This document shows, piece after piece, positions 1-8,264 of a DNA stretch of 64,000 nucleotides (its first letter is position 1; each line of letters opens with the position of its first letter). Position numbers and translations under genes: made by a program. Origin of the DNA: Shewanella livingstonensis (GTDB lineage: Bacteria > Pseudomonadota > Gammaproteobacteria > Enterobacterales > Shewanellaceae); assembly GCF_003855395.1 (NCBI RefSeq), contig NZ_CP034015.1, positions 4,164,001 to 4,228,000 on the forward strand, in the 5' to 3' direction. Below the pieces are notes generated by a model. It was given only the letters and a program-made list of their open reading frames with translations. It searched no databases and was not told the origin of the DNA.

Positions 1-1
1 T

Positions 2-373
2 GATCTAGGTAAAGCCAAACGCGTCATTGGTGTGGGGAGTGGTATTGGCAGTAAAGACAATCTACAGATTGCCTCTGAACTTAGTGAAATCATCGGTGCA
101 GAGCTTGGTTGTTCTCGCCCAATTGCTGAAACAGAAAAGTGGATGGACCGCGAACGCTATATCGGAGTTTCAGGTGTAATGTTAAAGCCAGAAATCTATT
201 TAGCATTAGGTATTTCAGGACAGATTCAACACATGGTTGGCGCATTAGGTTCACAAACTATCTTTGCTGTAAACAAAGACAAAAATGCACCTATTTTCCA
301 ATATGTTGATTACGGCATCGTTGGCGATATCAACAAAGTTATGCCAGCACTCATTAATGCACTTAAAGCCTAA
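2..373 (+). CDS. fixB: FixB, electron transfer flavoprotein alpha subunit (3' part only)
   Basis: The reading frame is open from the window edge, so the 5' part of the gene lies outside. The visible ~123 residues are the FAD-binding C-terminal domain of an ETF alpha subunit: [11 protein letters not shown], then [30 protein letters not shown], and the closing [14 protein letters not shown] segment. FixA and FixB form a heterodimer that bifurcates or passes electrons to FixC and FixX. In enterobacteria this set serves carnitine/crotonobetaine reduction; here the substrate is not visible. The gene is followed after 91 nt by fixC on the same strand, so the order fixB-fixC-fixX matches the fixABCX operon. 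Residues such as the Ser/Arg FAD contacts are assumed from the family. Confidence 0.93.
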   Translation, partial: DLGKAKRVIGVGSGIGSKDNLQIASELSEIIGAELGCSRPIAETEKWMDRERYIGVSGVMLKPEIYLALGISGQIQHMVGALGSQTIFAVNKDKNAPIFQYVDYGIVGDINKVMPALINALKA

Positions 374-464
374 CTGAATCGCAATTTTTATTGTTATTTC
401 AATCGCCTCAAACAACTACTAAATATTGAGGCGAATAGCCAAATTTAATTAGAGAGTGACGAAT

Positions 465-1757
465 ATGTCAGAAGAATCATTTGACGCAATTATCGTAGGA
501 GCGGGACTAGCAGGATGTGTTGCTGCTTACGTTCTTGCAAAAGCGGGAGCTGATGTTCTTGTAATCGAGCGCGGAAACTACGCTGGAAGCAAGAATATGA
601 CCGGTGGCCGTTTATACGCTCATAGTCTAGAAAGCATTATTCCTGGCTTTGCTAAAGAAGCGCCATTAGAAAGAAAAGTGACTAAAGAAAAAGTTACTTT
701 TTTAACCGACGATACCGGCGTTACTCTCGACTACCATAATGGCCGCGAGCAAACCTCTGTAGAAGAATCTTATACCTTACTTAGAGGTGACTTTGACCAA
801 TGGTTAATGGCTAAAGCAGAAGAAGTTGGTGCACAATTTATTACGGGTATTCGAGTTGATGAAATTTTAACTCAAGACGGTAAAGTCATTGGCGTAAAAG
901 CAGATGGCGATGAATTGTTGTCTAAATCAGTTATTTTAGCTGAAGGTGTAAATCCAGTACTGGCTGAACAACTTGGAATGGTAAAACCTAAAGTTAAAGC
1001 AGATGTAATGGCTGTTGGTGTTAAAGAACTCATTGAACTACCGCAAGAAGTTATTCAAGATCGTTTCAACCTTAATAATGATGAAGGTTGCGCTTGGTTA
1101 TTTGCAGGTTCCCCAGCAAATGGTCTTATGGGTGGCGGTTTCATTTATACCAATAAAACCAGTGTGTCATTAGGACTTGTTTGCGGACTACACGATATTG
1201 GTACCTCCAGTAAAACCGTTCCCCAAATGCTAGAAGACTTTAAAAATCATTCAATGATAAAACCGCTTATTGAAGGTGGAAAATTACTCGAATACTCAGC
1301 ACATGTGGTACCTGAAGCGGGCATTCATATGGTCCCTCAACTAGTCGGTGATGGGGTATTAATCACTGGCGATGCTGCAGGATTTTGCTTAAATATAGGT
1401 TATACCGTTCGCGGTATGGACCTAGCTATCGCATCAGGTGAAGCAGCGGCCAAAGCAGTACTCACTGCACGTGAAAATAATGATTTTAGTGCCGAAGGCT
1501 TATCTTCTTATCAAAGCTTGTTAGAAGACAGCTTCATTATGAAAGATCTTAAACTTTATAAAAATCTCCCTGAATTCATGGGAAACCCTCGTATCTTCAA
1601 CCAATATCCCAAAATGGTAGCTGACATAATGCAAAGTATGTTTACCGTAGATGGATCAGCATCCCAACCACTTAGAAAAACAATTATGAAACATTGTAAA
1701 GAAGTGGGCTATATGAACCTAATCAAAGATGGAATTAAAGGAGTGACCTCAATATGA
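465..1757 (+). CDS. fixC: FixC, ETF-quinone oxidoreductase-like flavoprotein
   Basis: FAD-dependent dehydrogenase of the GR2/ETF-QO family that should take electrons from FixAB and hand them, with FixX, to quinone or a reductase. The N-terminus carries the Rossmann dinucleotide fold IIVGAGLAGCVAAYVLAKAG followed by an acidic strand end (VIERG). A second FAD motif GVLITGDAAGFCLN lies near residue 305, and the C-terminal part has the usual YxNLPEF and membrane-facing helices. A GTG codon at 456 would add three residues, but the ATG at 465 has a better-spaced GAGAG/GTGA ribosome site and gives the family's usual MSEE start. The stop overlaps the fixX start by 4 nt (ATGA), which indicates translational coupling. 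Length (430 aa) is normal. Confidence 0.93.
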   Translation: MSEESFDAIIVGAGLAGCVAAYVLAKAGADVLVIERGNYAGSKNMTGGRLYAHSLESIIPGFAKEAPLERKVTKEKVTFLTDDTGVTLDYHNGREQTSVEESYTLLRGDFDQWLMAKAEEVGAQFITGIRVDEILTQDGKVIGVKADGDELLSKSVILAEGVNPVLAEQLGMVKPKVKADVMAVGVKELIELPQEVIQDRFNLNNDEGCAWLFAGSPANGLMGGGFIYTNKTSVSLGLVCGLHDIGTSSKTVPQMLEDFKNHSMIKPLIEGGKLLEYSAHVVPEAGIHMVPQLVGDGVLITGDAAGFCLNIGYTVRGMDLAIASGEAAAKAVLTARENNDFSAEGLSSYQSLLEDSFIMKDLKLYKNLPEFMGNPRIFNQYPKMVADIMQSMFTVDGSASQPLRKTIMKHCKEVGYMNLIKDGIKGVTSI

Positions 1758-2041
1758 GTGAAATAGTCAATGTCGATGTCAAACTAGCTACTAATAAATT
1801 TCATGTTGACGAAGGGCATCAACATATTATCTTAAAAGATAACCCTGATATGAATGAATATCGAAAATTAATTAATGCCTGCCCAGCTGGACTATATAAA
1901 TTAGATGAAGATGGCAGTGTTAGATTTGATTCAGCAGGTTGTTTAGAGTGTGGCACATGCAAATTCTTATGTGGCGACACTATTTTAGAAAAGTGGGAAT
2001 ATCCGCGCGGAACGTTTGGAATTGAGTATCGCTACGGGTAA
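1754..2041 (+). CDS. fixX: FixX, ferredoxin-like protein
   Basis: Small ferredoxin-like partner of FixC, about 95 residues. The cluster ligands are visible as an upstream Cys in INACPAGLY (near residue 43) and the CLECGTCKFLCG motif (residues 63-74), a pattern typical of FixX with one 4Fe-4S cluster. The C-terminus KWEYPRGTFGIEYRYG is the conserved FixX tail. It starts inside the end of fixC (ATGA overlap) and is followed within 10 nt by a strong intrinsic terminator, so it is the last gene of the fix operon. It probably works as a cytoplasmic electron relay at the membrane with FixC. Confidence 0.93.
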   Translation: MSEIVNVDVKLATNKFHVDEGHQHIILKDNPDMNEYRKLINACPAGLYKLDEDGSVRFDSAGCLECGTCKFLCGDTILEKWEYPRGTFGIEYRYG

Positions 2042-2050
2042 TAAAATATA

Positions 2051-2087
2051 AGCCACAGAGTTTAAAATTAAACTCTGGGGCTTTTTT
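2051..2087 (+). terminator. Intrinsic terminator of the fix operon
   Basis: Inverted repeat AGCC-CAGAGTTT / AAACTCTG-GGCT with a short AT loop, directly followed by a T run. It lies 10 nt after the fixX stop. Confidence 0.9.
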
Positions 2088-2325
2088 AATTAAACAACAA
2101 AAAATCTATTTACTTTTAAATATCAAATAAAACAAAAAAGTCGAATGTAGATCAAATAATTAATATTAATACTAATCACAAATGTTAATACACCGTATAT
2201 ATCACCGTTTTAATATTTGTAATTGGTATTATTAGCTTTCGTTACAGACATAAGTTTGGGTGCGCTTTTTCATCCACCAAAGCTATTAAATAGCTTTATA
2301 ATAATATTATTGAGTGGTATATCAC

Positions 2326-3645
2326 ATGAAACCAAAAACGAATTTTGATGATATGGAATTCACACCATTACACCGAAAAATAATGTTGTGGGGTAGTGGA
2401 GGTCCTTTCTTAGATGGCTACGTATTGGTTATTATTGGCCTTGCATTACAACAATTAACACCAGCCCTTGAGCTTGATGCTCAATGGATAGGTTTAGTAG
2501 GCGCAGCCACATTAGCAGGGTTACTTATTGGTACTTCTGTATTTGGATATGTCGCTGATATATTTGGTCGTAAACTAATGTTTATGATAGACATTATTGC
2601 CATAGCAATACTTTCTTTTGCAACTATGTTTATTTCCTCTGCTATCGAACTCGTAGTACTAAGATTCTTAATAGGTATCGTTATCGGTGCTGATTACCCC
2701 ATAGCAACATCTATGGTCGCTGAGTTTTCCCCCACAAAAAAACGTGCATTCACCATGGGGTTTATAGCGGCAATGTGGTATGTAGGAGCGACTGCAGCCA
2801 ACATGGTTGGTTACCTGTTATATGATGTACAAGACGGTTGGCGATGGATGTTTGGTAGTGCCATAATTCCTTGTTTAATAATATTATTCGGTCGATTTCA
2901 CTTACCTGAATCACCTAGATGGTTACTTAAGAAAGGACGTATTAAAGAATGTAAAGAAACGATGGAAACCTTCTTTGGCCCTGACGTTCACATCAGTCAT
3001 GAATCTGCTGAGGAAACTAAGTACAGTAAACTATTTCAACCGGTATATTTAAAAAGAATTATTTTTGTTGGCATTATTTGGACTTGCCAAGTAATCCCTA
3101 TGTTTGCCATTTATACTTTTGGACCACAAATCATTGAACTTCTTGGCTTTTCTAATGGTAAAGATGCGGGTCTTGGCAACATAGTCATCAGTCTATTTTT
3201 TATGGCTGGCTGTATTCCCGCTATGTATTGGCTTAATTCAATAGGCCGTAGGCCACTATTAATTGGTAGTTTTGGCATTATGACTGCCGCCCTCGCATTA
3301 TTAGGTATAGTGCCAGATCCTAGTGTTTGGCTAATTATTGGAGCTTTCGCAACTTATGCATTCTTTTCAGGTGGTCCTGGAATATTACAATGGTTGTATC
3401 CAAATGAACTATTTCCAACTGAAATTAGAGCTTCTGCGGTTGGCGCTGTAATGTCTGTTAGTCGCATAGGAACTATTGTTTCAACTTATGCTTTACCTCT
3501 TTTCATGGCTACTTACGGTATATCTTCAACATTATTAGTTGGAGCAGCCATTTCATTATTTGGATTAATAATTTCTGTGTTCATGGCACCAGAAACTAAA
3601 GGCTTAGCATTAGAGGTAACCAGCTCGGAATCATTTAAAAGATAA
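2326..3645 (+). CDS. YaaU-like MFS (sugar-transporter family) carrier
   Basis: Inner-membrane secondary transporter of the major facilitator superfamily with about 12 membrane segments. Family signatures: the loop 2-3 motif GYVADIFGRK, RFLIGIVIGADYPIA in TM4, PESPRWLLKKGR after TM6, NSIGRRPLL in the second half, and the closing PETKGLALEV, all typical of the sugar/metabolite branch (PF00083). Length is about 440 aa, as in E. coli YaaU, which also lies directly downstream of fixX. The conserved position suggests it moves a substrate or product of the Fix pathway, but the substrate is unknown. A GTG at 2314 is possible; ATG 2326 behind GAGTGG is preferred. About 240 AT-rich bases separate it from the fix terminator, so it has its own promoter. 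Confidence 0.85.
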   Translation: MKPKTNFDDMEFTPLHRKIMLWGSGGPFLDGYVLVIIGLALQQLTPALELDAQWIGLVGAATLAGLLIGTSVFGYVADIFGRKLMFMIDIIAIAILSFATMFISSAIELVVLRFLIGIVIGADYPIATSMVAEFSPTKKRAFTMGFIAAMWYVGATAANMVGYLLYDVQDGWRWMFGSAIIPCLIILFGRFHLPESPRWLLKKGRIKECKETMETFFGPDVHISHESAEETKYSKLFQPVYLKRIIFVGIIWTCQVIPMFAIYTFGPQIIELLGFSNGKDAGLGNIVISLFFMAGCIPAMYWLNSIGRRPLLIGSFGIMTAALALLGIVPDPSVWLIIGAFATYAFFSGGPGILQWLYPNELFPTEIRASAVGAVMSVSRIGTIVSTYALPLFMATYGISSTLLVGAAISLFGLIISVFMAPETKGLALEVTSSESFKR

Positions 3646-3834
3646 TTAAGATTTAGCTAAAACCACTTATAAAAAATTTAATACCGTTCGAATAGTTTTT
3701 TTGAGCGCTAGTTTTTATGCGGAATTAATTTAATACCAAAGCGTGATGAAGGAGTTTTACATTATAAATACTCAACAAAAATATTAACTTTAATTAAATA
3801 TCACAAAATAACCTTAACAATCCATTGGGGAATT

Positions 3835-4968
3835 ATGAATATGAGAAAAAATAAAAAGTTCTACTTATCACTTATCACAAGCGCTATTTTGTTAAGTAGT
3901 TTTAATACAGTTGCTGATGAACAAGAAGATGGCATTAATATTCATGGCGCAGTTCGTATAAACTACGCATATAAAGATTACAGTGAGAGTTCAAAAGATA
4001 AAGTTGGTGATCTTACTTTTGATATGGCATCACTCAGATTTGACGGGAAATTGGGTAACTGGGGATTAAAATCAGACTATCGCTTTACCTCTTATGATAA
4101 CTATATTAAATACGGTTATGGTTTTTACGATATAAATCCTGAATGGCAAATACAATTCGGTATTAACCAAGTCCCTTTTGGTAACATCGGATACATTTCA
4201 AATAGCTATTGGTTTGGTCTTCCATACTATCTTGGTTTTGAAGATGATTATGATATCGGTGCAAAAGCTACATTTGAAAAGAATGGTTGGCACTCAGATA
4301 TTGCCTTCTACAAAAATGCCGAATATGGTGCTGGTATAACTAAACGTTATGGAGCAGATCTCTATGACGATGGCGAAGCTGGTACAGCAAATAATAGCGA
4401 AGAGACTAATCAGTTTAACTTGCGTCAGGCTTACACCGTGAAACACGCAGGCGGTTCAACCACTTTCGGTGGCTCAGTTGAAGCGGGCCAAATCTACAAT
4501 ACCGAAACAGGAAACTCTGGAGATAGATACGCTATTGCTGCTCACATAGACAGCAAATTCAATGGCTGGAATCTACAACTGCAGGCAATGGAATATGAAT
4601 ATAATGCAGAGGATAGTTTGGATTCAAACAAAATTGGAGTCTCTGTAGTCGGAGCCCAATATGATATCGCCTCTAAAGGACAGATATACAATATCAATCT
4701 AGCAAAAACTATTTCAACCGAATGGGGTAGTGTGAAGTTTTATAATGATTTCGGCTTGATGACACCTGACGTTGACGACGAAACCTACGATAACAGCATG
4801 CAAAATGTATTAGGTGCTGCGATTTCAGCAGGCCCAACTTATACGCAAGTTGACTTCATCATGGGTAAAAACATGACCTTCTCATCAAACGACTATCATG
4901 TTGGCCTACCTGAAGTAGGTGATGATTGGGACAAACGATTCAACATCAGCGTAGCGTATTACTTTTAA
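3835..4968 (+). CDS. Outer-membrane beta-barrel porin
   Basis: The protein starts with a Sec signal peptide (MRKNKKFYLSLITSAILLSSFNTVA, cleavage near VADE). The mature part has alternating aromatic/charged strands typical of a 16-stranded barrel: GAVRINYAYKDY near the start, WGLKSDYRFTSY, WQIQFGINQVPFG. The last strand is FNISVAYYF with a terminal Phe, the standard BAM signal. The layout resembles phosphate-selective/OprO-type and other anaerobic-substrate porins of Shewanella. No substrate can be named. It follows the YaaU-like carrier by 190 nt on the same strand, so outer- and inner-membrane passage of the same compound is a reasonable inference. GGGGA lies just before ATG 3835; ATG 3841 is an alternative start. 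Confidence 0.8.
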   Translation: MNMRKNKKFYLSLITSAILLSSFNTVADEQEDGINIHGAVRINYAYKDYSESSKDKVGDLTFDMASLRFDGKLGNWGLKSDYRFTSYDNYIKYGYGFYDINPEWQIQFGINQVPFGNIGYISNSYWFGLPYYLGFEDDYDIGAKATFEKNGWHSDIAFYKNAEYGAGITKRYGADLYDDGEAGTANNSEETNQFNLRQAYTVKHAGGSTTFGGSVEAGQIYNTETGNSGDRYAIAAHIDSKFNGWNLQLQAMEYEYNAEDSLDSNKIGVSVVGAQYDIASKGQIYNINLAKTISTEWGSVKFYNDFGLMTPDVDDETYDNSMQNVLGAAISAGPTYTQVDFIMGKNMTFSSNDYHVGLPEVGDDWDKRFNISVAYYF

Positions 4969-5022
4969 TTAAGGGAGTTAGTTCTTATCTCGACTAATTT
5001 GGGAGTCTAAATGCGAGTTAGA

Positions 5023-5048
5023 ATAGAATCTAACTCGCACGGATATAT
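5023..5048. repeat. Hairpin downstream of the porin gene
   Basis: Perfect 10-bp stem GCGAGTTAGA / TCTAACTCGC with a 6-nt loop, 55 nt past the porin stop. No T run follows, so it is a possible 3'-end stabilising or Rho-linked structure rather than a clear intrinsic terminator. The rest of 4969-5400 shows no gene. Confidence 0.5.
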
Positions 5049-5322
5049 TCTCCGAGAAATAATCAGAGAGAACATTTACCGAACAGATGTTGTGCATTTT
5101 ACAAACTGCTCTTAATTAGTAAATTATAACTTAATGGTTAAATTAAAGTAATTCAATATTGAAATTTTTTCGGAACTAAAAATATGGACACTAATGTAAT
5201 AGCCCCAGCAGGGCACACATTATATATATATTCTTGAGCGTCATTCTTAGTCAATATGTTTTTTACATACTATTCCACATTAACTGTAAGTAACGATGCT
5301 ATAGCGCGACAGGCCAGACTTT

Positions 5323-5369
5323 AATAAGCAAAATACACCGGTCAATGTTGACGGTGCACTTTGCTTATT
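5323..5369. repeat. Imperfect 18-bp inverted repeat at the island's left edge
   Basis: AATAAGCAAAATACACCG pairs with CGGTGCACTTTGCTTATT around an 11-nt loop, with two mismatches. It lies 32 nt past the end of the integrase operon (which runs leftwards) and just before native sequence. It may end the integrase transcript or be part of the integration site; neither can be shown here. Confidence 0.5.
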
Positions 5370-5400
5370 GAAGTTAAATGTTAATGGCCATTATTATGCT

Positions 5401-5631
5401 TCAATATAAATACCCATTAGATTCTAATTGCCGTTTAAGCTTATGCTCCCACCACAGAATATCAGGGACTTCGGTCTTAGGGTCGATAGACTCAATCCAG
5501 TCTACGAGCGCTGAATGATTAGTTTTTTGGCTAGCCATTCCGAGTAAACATATCAATTCTCGACCTGCTGGTTGGCAGTAAAAACGTTGGCATAAGTAAT
5601 AAGCTAGATTAGTGCATGTATTACGATTCAT
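5401..5631 (-). CDS. Small hypothetical protein coupled to the integrase
   Basis: A 76-residue protein whose start overlaps the integrase stop by 4 nt (ATGA), so it is translated together with the integrase. It is rich in Cys and aromatic residues (MNRNTCTNLAYYLCQRFYC) and ends in a basic/aromatic segment with WWEHKLKRQLE. I recognise no domain. Small genes in this position occur after DUF3596-type integrases in Shewanella and Vibrio islands and may assist recombination, but that is inference from position only. Confidence 0.6.
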   Translation of the reverse strand: MNRNTCTNLAYYLCQRFYCQPAGRELICLLGMASQKTNHSALVDWIESIDPKTEVPDILWWEHKLKRQLESNGYLY

Positions 5632-6797
5632 AGGTTTTTTTCCTCAATTTTTTGATTTAAAAATGCTTCAAATGCACTGCCGTCTCGACGAGTTAAATTG
5701 GGCACATACCGCGAGTAAACCGTAAATAACATGTTGGTATTAGCATGCCCCATTTGCCGTGCAATCCACTCAGGAGACTCGCCAGAGGCCAACCACAACG
5801 TAGCTGCTGTATGGCGGGTCTGATAAGGATTTCGCTGAGGGATCTTAGCTATATTCAACGTCGGGTACCAAACACGATAAGACATGTTTTTATTATTCAT
5901 GGGCATGCCACAAGCGGTTTGAAATACAAAGCCTTTACCTGTCGACTTTTTTGCATGCAGGGTTAATGCTTCAAAAACTAAATCATTCATATCGATCTCT
6001 CTTAGGGATGTTTTAGTCTTTACTGGACCAAGCTTATTTCTCACCCAGGACCCACGGATTAAAATTTGTCGTCGAACAAAGTCAACATTTTCCCACTGCA
6101 GGCCATCTATCTCACCGGTACGCATACCAGTAAAAAAGCGCACTAAAAAGTAACAACGAAAATCAGGCCTAACAAACTCTAAAAATTTAAACACTTCATC
6201 AAGTGTAAAAGGGTGAACAGGCTTACGATTTACCGGCAATGGTTTAATAGACTTCCAAGGACTCACAAAATCATATCGCTCAGAAGCATCATTTAGCACC
6301 ACCCGCAAAGGTGATAAAATTTGGTTGATGCGAGAGGCGGATAACGCTTTGCCAAAAGCTTGGCCATCGACTAAATCAGCCCTAAACTTTAATATTTCGG
6401 CCTTAGTGATTGCCTGTATGTTGTGATCACTAAATCGAGGAATAATATAAAGTTCTAAAATATCTTCGATTGTCCTCAACTGCGATGGACGCCACTCAGG
6501 TCGTTTTTCCAATAACCATTGCGCTATAAACTCGCTAACAGAAGGTGTTGAGCCGGCTTGTTTTATTGCTGTCATACGGTCGTATTCTTGAAATTTTTTG
6601 ACCTGCTTGCTGTTAGGGAAGTGCCGAGCGTATTCAAATTGATTCAAATGTATTTCTGCCTCAATTCGCTTTAACACTGCGGTAGCCCTTTTACGGTTTG
6701 CGGCATTATCTTCAAGGGTTGTCATCTCGCGACAACGTATACCTCTGTACCTAAAATCAATCTGCAACTTGTTGCTTCGTGTATTTATTGTGCCCAT
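5628..6797 (-). CDS. Tyrosine site-specific integrase of the genomic island
   Basis: Phage-type integrase, 389 aa. The N-terminus (TRSNKLQIDFRYRGIRCRE) matches the Arm DNA-binding domain DUF3596. It is followed by a SAM-like core-binding domain (around residues 85-190: SVSEFIAQWLLEKRP). The C-terminal catalytic domain has the first Arg in GMRTGEIDGL, the HxxR-type box (PYQTRHTAATLWL), the His in MGHANTNM, and the nucleophilic Tyr in VYSRY. All essential residues appear intact, so the island may still be mobile. It lies at the far left end of the foreign block, downstream of an excisionase-like gene on the same strand (14-nt gap). It would catalyse integration and excision at attachment sites that I could not identify. 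Confidence 0.92.
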   Translation of the reverse strand: MGTINTRSNKLQIDFRYRGIRCREMTTLEDNAANRKRATAVLKRIEAEIHLNQFEYARHFPNSKQVKKFQEYDRMTAIKQAGSTPSVSEFIAQWLLEKRPEWRPSQLRTIEDILELYIIPRFSDHNIQAITKAEILKFRADLVDGQAFGKALSASRINQILSPLRVVLNDASERYDFVSPWKSIKPLPVNRKPVHPFTLDEVFKFLEFVRPDFRCYFLVRFFTGMRTGEIDGLQWENVDFVRRQILIRGSWVRNKLGPVKTKTSLREIDMNDLVFEALTLHAKKSTGKGFVFQTACGMPMNNKNMSYRVWYPTLNIAKIPQRNPYQTRHTAATLWLASGESPEWIARQMGHANTNMLFTVYSRYVPNLTRRDGSAFEAFLNQKIEEKNL

Positions 6798-6811
6798 CTA
6801 ATCGCCCTCCT

Positions 6812-7018
6812 CTACTTAGTAGGTAAAATGTCGGAGTAACCGAACAACATTAACTGCTCAACACTTTCCCAAATAAATAAAATTTTGCGGCCACCAAATG
6901 GTCGGATGTAATGCACTCCTTCGAGTAAAATGGCATCTTTCAATTGATCGCGAATGGTTCTTGCATCATATTTAATGCGTGAAGAAAGCTCTTCTGCTGT
7001 TAAATAAGTATTAGACAT
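6812..7018 (-). CDS. Excisionase-like small DNA-binding protein
   Basis: A 68-aa protein with an N-terminal helix-turn-helix (YLTAEELSSRIKYDARTIRDQLKD) followed by a strand-rich wing (YIRPFGGRKILFIWESVEQLM), the layout of MerR-like excisionases and recombination directionality factors. It lies immediately upstream of the integrase and is transcribed with it, which fits a role in steering the integrase to excision. The start is behind GGAG with the same leader as the divergent XRE gene. The exact family is not recognised with certainty. Confidence 0.65.
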   Translation of the reverse strand: MSNTYLTAEELSSRIKYDARTIRDQLKDAILLEGVHYIRPFGGRKILFIWESVEQLMLFGYSDILPTK

Positions 7019-7154
7019 AATATACTCTCCGATAGGTCATTTGATTCCATAGGAAGCCCCTTTAACCTCCTATAGAACAAATTTATGCTCATTTATTATC
7101 TTTTGCAAGCATTTTTTATCTGCAGGAGAACATTTTGTTTTATGGGAGTATATT
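7019..7154. promoter_or_regulatory. Divergent control region between integrase operon and XRE repressor
   Basis: The 136-bp region must hold both promoters. It contains an inverted repeat ATAGGA ... TCCTAT (around 7050-7074), two copies of AGAACA, and several AGGAG-type repeats. The two genes have almost the same leader just before their start codons: GGAGAGTATATT-ATG on the minus strand and GGGAGTATATT-TTG on the plus strand. The symmetry suggests one regulator, probably the XRE protein, acts on both sides. Confidence 0.5.
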
Positions 7155-7352
7155 TTGAAGTGTAATCTTTCAAGGATTCTCGGAGAAAAACGGTTAAAAG
7201 TTTCAGATGTTGCCAGAGACACTGATATCAATAGAGGCACAATAACTCGTCTTTACAATGACACCGCGACTCGAGTTGAGCTTGATGTGATTGAAACGCT
7301 TTGCAAGTACTTAAATGTAGAGATCGGTGAGTTGTTAGAGATACAAGATTAG
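7155..7352 (+). CDS. XRE-family (Cro/CI-like) repressor
   Basis: A 65-aa protein that is almost entirely one helix-turn-helix domain: ILGEKRLKVSDVARDTDINRGTITRLYNDT, followed by VIETLCKYLNVEIGELLEI, the HTH_26/Cro pattern. It begins with TTG behind a well placed GGGAG. It is divergent from the excisionase/integrase operon and separated from it by 136 bp, so it probably keeps the island quiescent by repressing that operon and itself. No ligand or protease domain is attached, so how it would be induced is unknown. Confidence 0.8.
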   Translation: MKCNLSRILGEKRLKVSDVARDTDINRGTITRLYNDTATRVELDVIETLCKYLNVEIGELLEIQD

Positions 7353-7389
7353 AACCAAACTCAGTTAGACTATGCTCTAAGGAGCAATT

Positions 7390-7641
7390 ATGACAACTAG
7401 CCATAATAAACGTAACCAGCTAGATATCGCGATAGACCCGTTTTTGTCTCAGAACGAAAAAGACTACCTAGTTCCCTTATTATTGGCTTGGTCTGGTGGC
7501 GCTGAAGCAGCTTTAAGCTGGTTTAAAAGCGAACCATTGCCGGCTTATGGCAATTTAACACCCCAACAATTATGTGAATCAGGTAAAGCAGAAAGCTTCG
7601 TTGAGTATGTTAAAGGATTAGAGTTGGGTGGTTTCGCATGA
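7390..7641 (+). CDS. Stand-alone MbcA/ParS-like (DUF2384) domain protein
   Basis: An 83-aa protein. The C-terminal half (AALSWFKSEPLPAYGNLTPQ, then a Cys/Glu-rich helix and VEYVKGLELGGFA) matches the toxin-binding domain of Xre/MbcA/ParS antitoxins. The N-terminal HTH of full-length antitoxins is missing and no RES-domain toxin lies next to it. It follows the XRE repressor by 37 nt with a good AAGGAG ribosome site, so the two may be cotranscribed. Its partner is unknown; it may modulate the XRE protein. Confidence 0.6.
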   Translation: MTTSHNKRNQLDIAIDPFLSQNEKDYLVPLLLAWSGGAEAALSWFKSEPLPAYGNLTPQQLCESGKAESFVEYVKGLELGGFA

Positions 7642-7800
7642 GCTATGCCTGAAATAGGTAGGCGAATTAACAGTTCAATGTAATGGTAATAATAACAGAC
7701 TGTCTACAATGGATTTTGAGAAGCTGTATTATGAGAACTTAGAAAATGTGCAGAAAACTAGGGGGGGAGAACAGCACTATTCTAAATATTTAGCTTTAAA

Positions 7801-7816
7801 GGTAATGACTATTACC
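7801..7816. promoter_or_regulatory. Perfect inverted repeat before the 7840 gene
   Basis: GGTAATGACTATTACC: a 6-bp perfect repeat around 4 bases, 8 nt ahead of the AAGGAGA ribosome site of the next gene. It may be an operator or a small 5'-leader hairpin. The rest of 7642-7839 shows no gene. Confidence 0.4.
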
Positions 7817-7839
7817 TGTCATTAAGGAGATGCTGATTG

Positions 7840-8181
7840 ATGTTATTCAAAAACGAATTTGGTAATGATTTTGACTTAGGTTTCAATCTAAACGATTACC
7901 CTTATCTTAAAGATAAAAGTTGGCACAACGATGTAAGCCCAAGCTTTTACTTTAGTATCGGCTCACAGTACTACGTCTTATGGGTTGATCACGCTGCCCC
8001 TGCCGAACGTGAAGACTCAAACAGCCGTTACTTAATCCAAGGAGCCACAAACGAAAGTAATGAAACACATCCAGAAATCTACAGTTCTGATGGTGACATA
8101 ATTTTTGAAAGTGAATTGTTCGAAGATATAAGAACTTTTTTGGAGAGTCTTACTTGTCAACAAGGTCATACAGTTAGCTAA
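7840..8181 (+). CDS. Hypothetical acidic protein
   Basis: A 113-aa acidic soluble protein with many Asp/Glu, Tyr and Ser residues (FKNEFGNDFDLGFNLNDYPYL, SIGSQYYVLWVDHAAP, SSDGDIIFESELFEDI). No signal peptide or membrane segment. I recognise no family. The ATG at 7840 is 9 nt behind a strong AAGGAGA; a TTG one codon earlier is less likely. It lies between the island's repressor genes and the methyltransferase, on the same strand as both. Acidic small proteins in such positions are sometimes DNA mimics or antitoxins, but nothing here proves that. Confidence 0.65.
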   Translation: MLFKNEFGNDFDLGFNLNDYPYLKDKSWHNDVSPSFYFSIGSQYYVLWVDHAAPAEREDSNSRYLIQGATNESNETHPEIYSSDGDIIFESELFEDIRTFLESLTCQQGHTVS

Positions 8182-8264
8182 TACCTGAAACATTGAGTAT
8201 TTGATAGACTAGTATAAGCATCATTATCCTGGTATCCTGGCTATTCTAATATTTCCAAGATGTA

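Noticed and set aside
2100..2310. CRP-like half sites upstream of the YaaU-like gene (TGTAGATCAA, AATCACAAA)
   Set aside because: No full TGTGA-N6-TCACA match; too weak in AT-rich sequence to report as a site.
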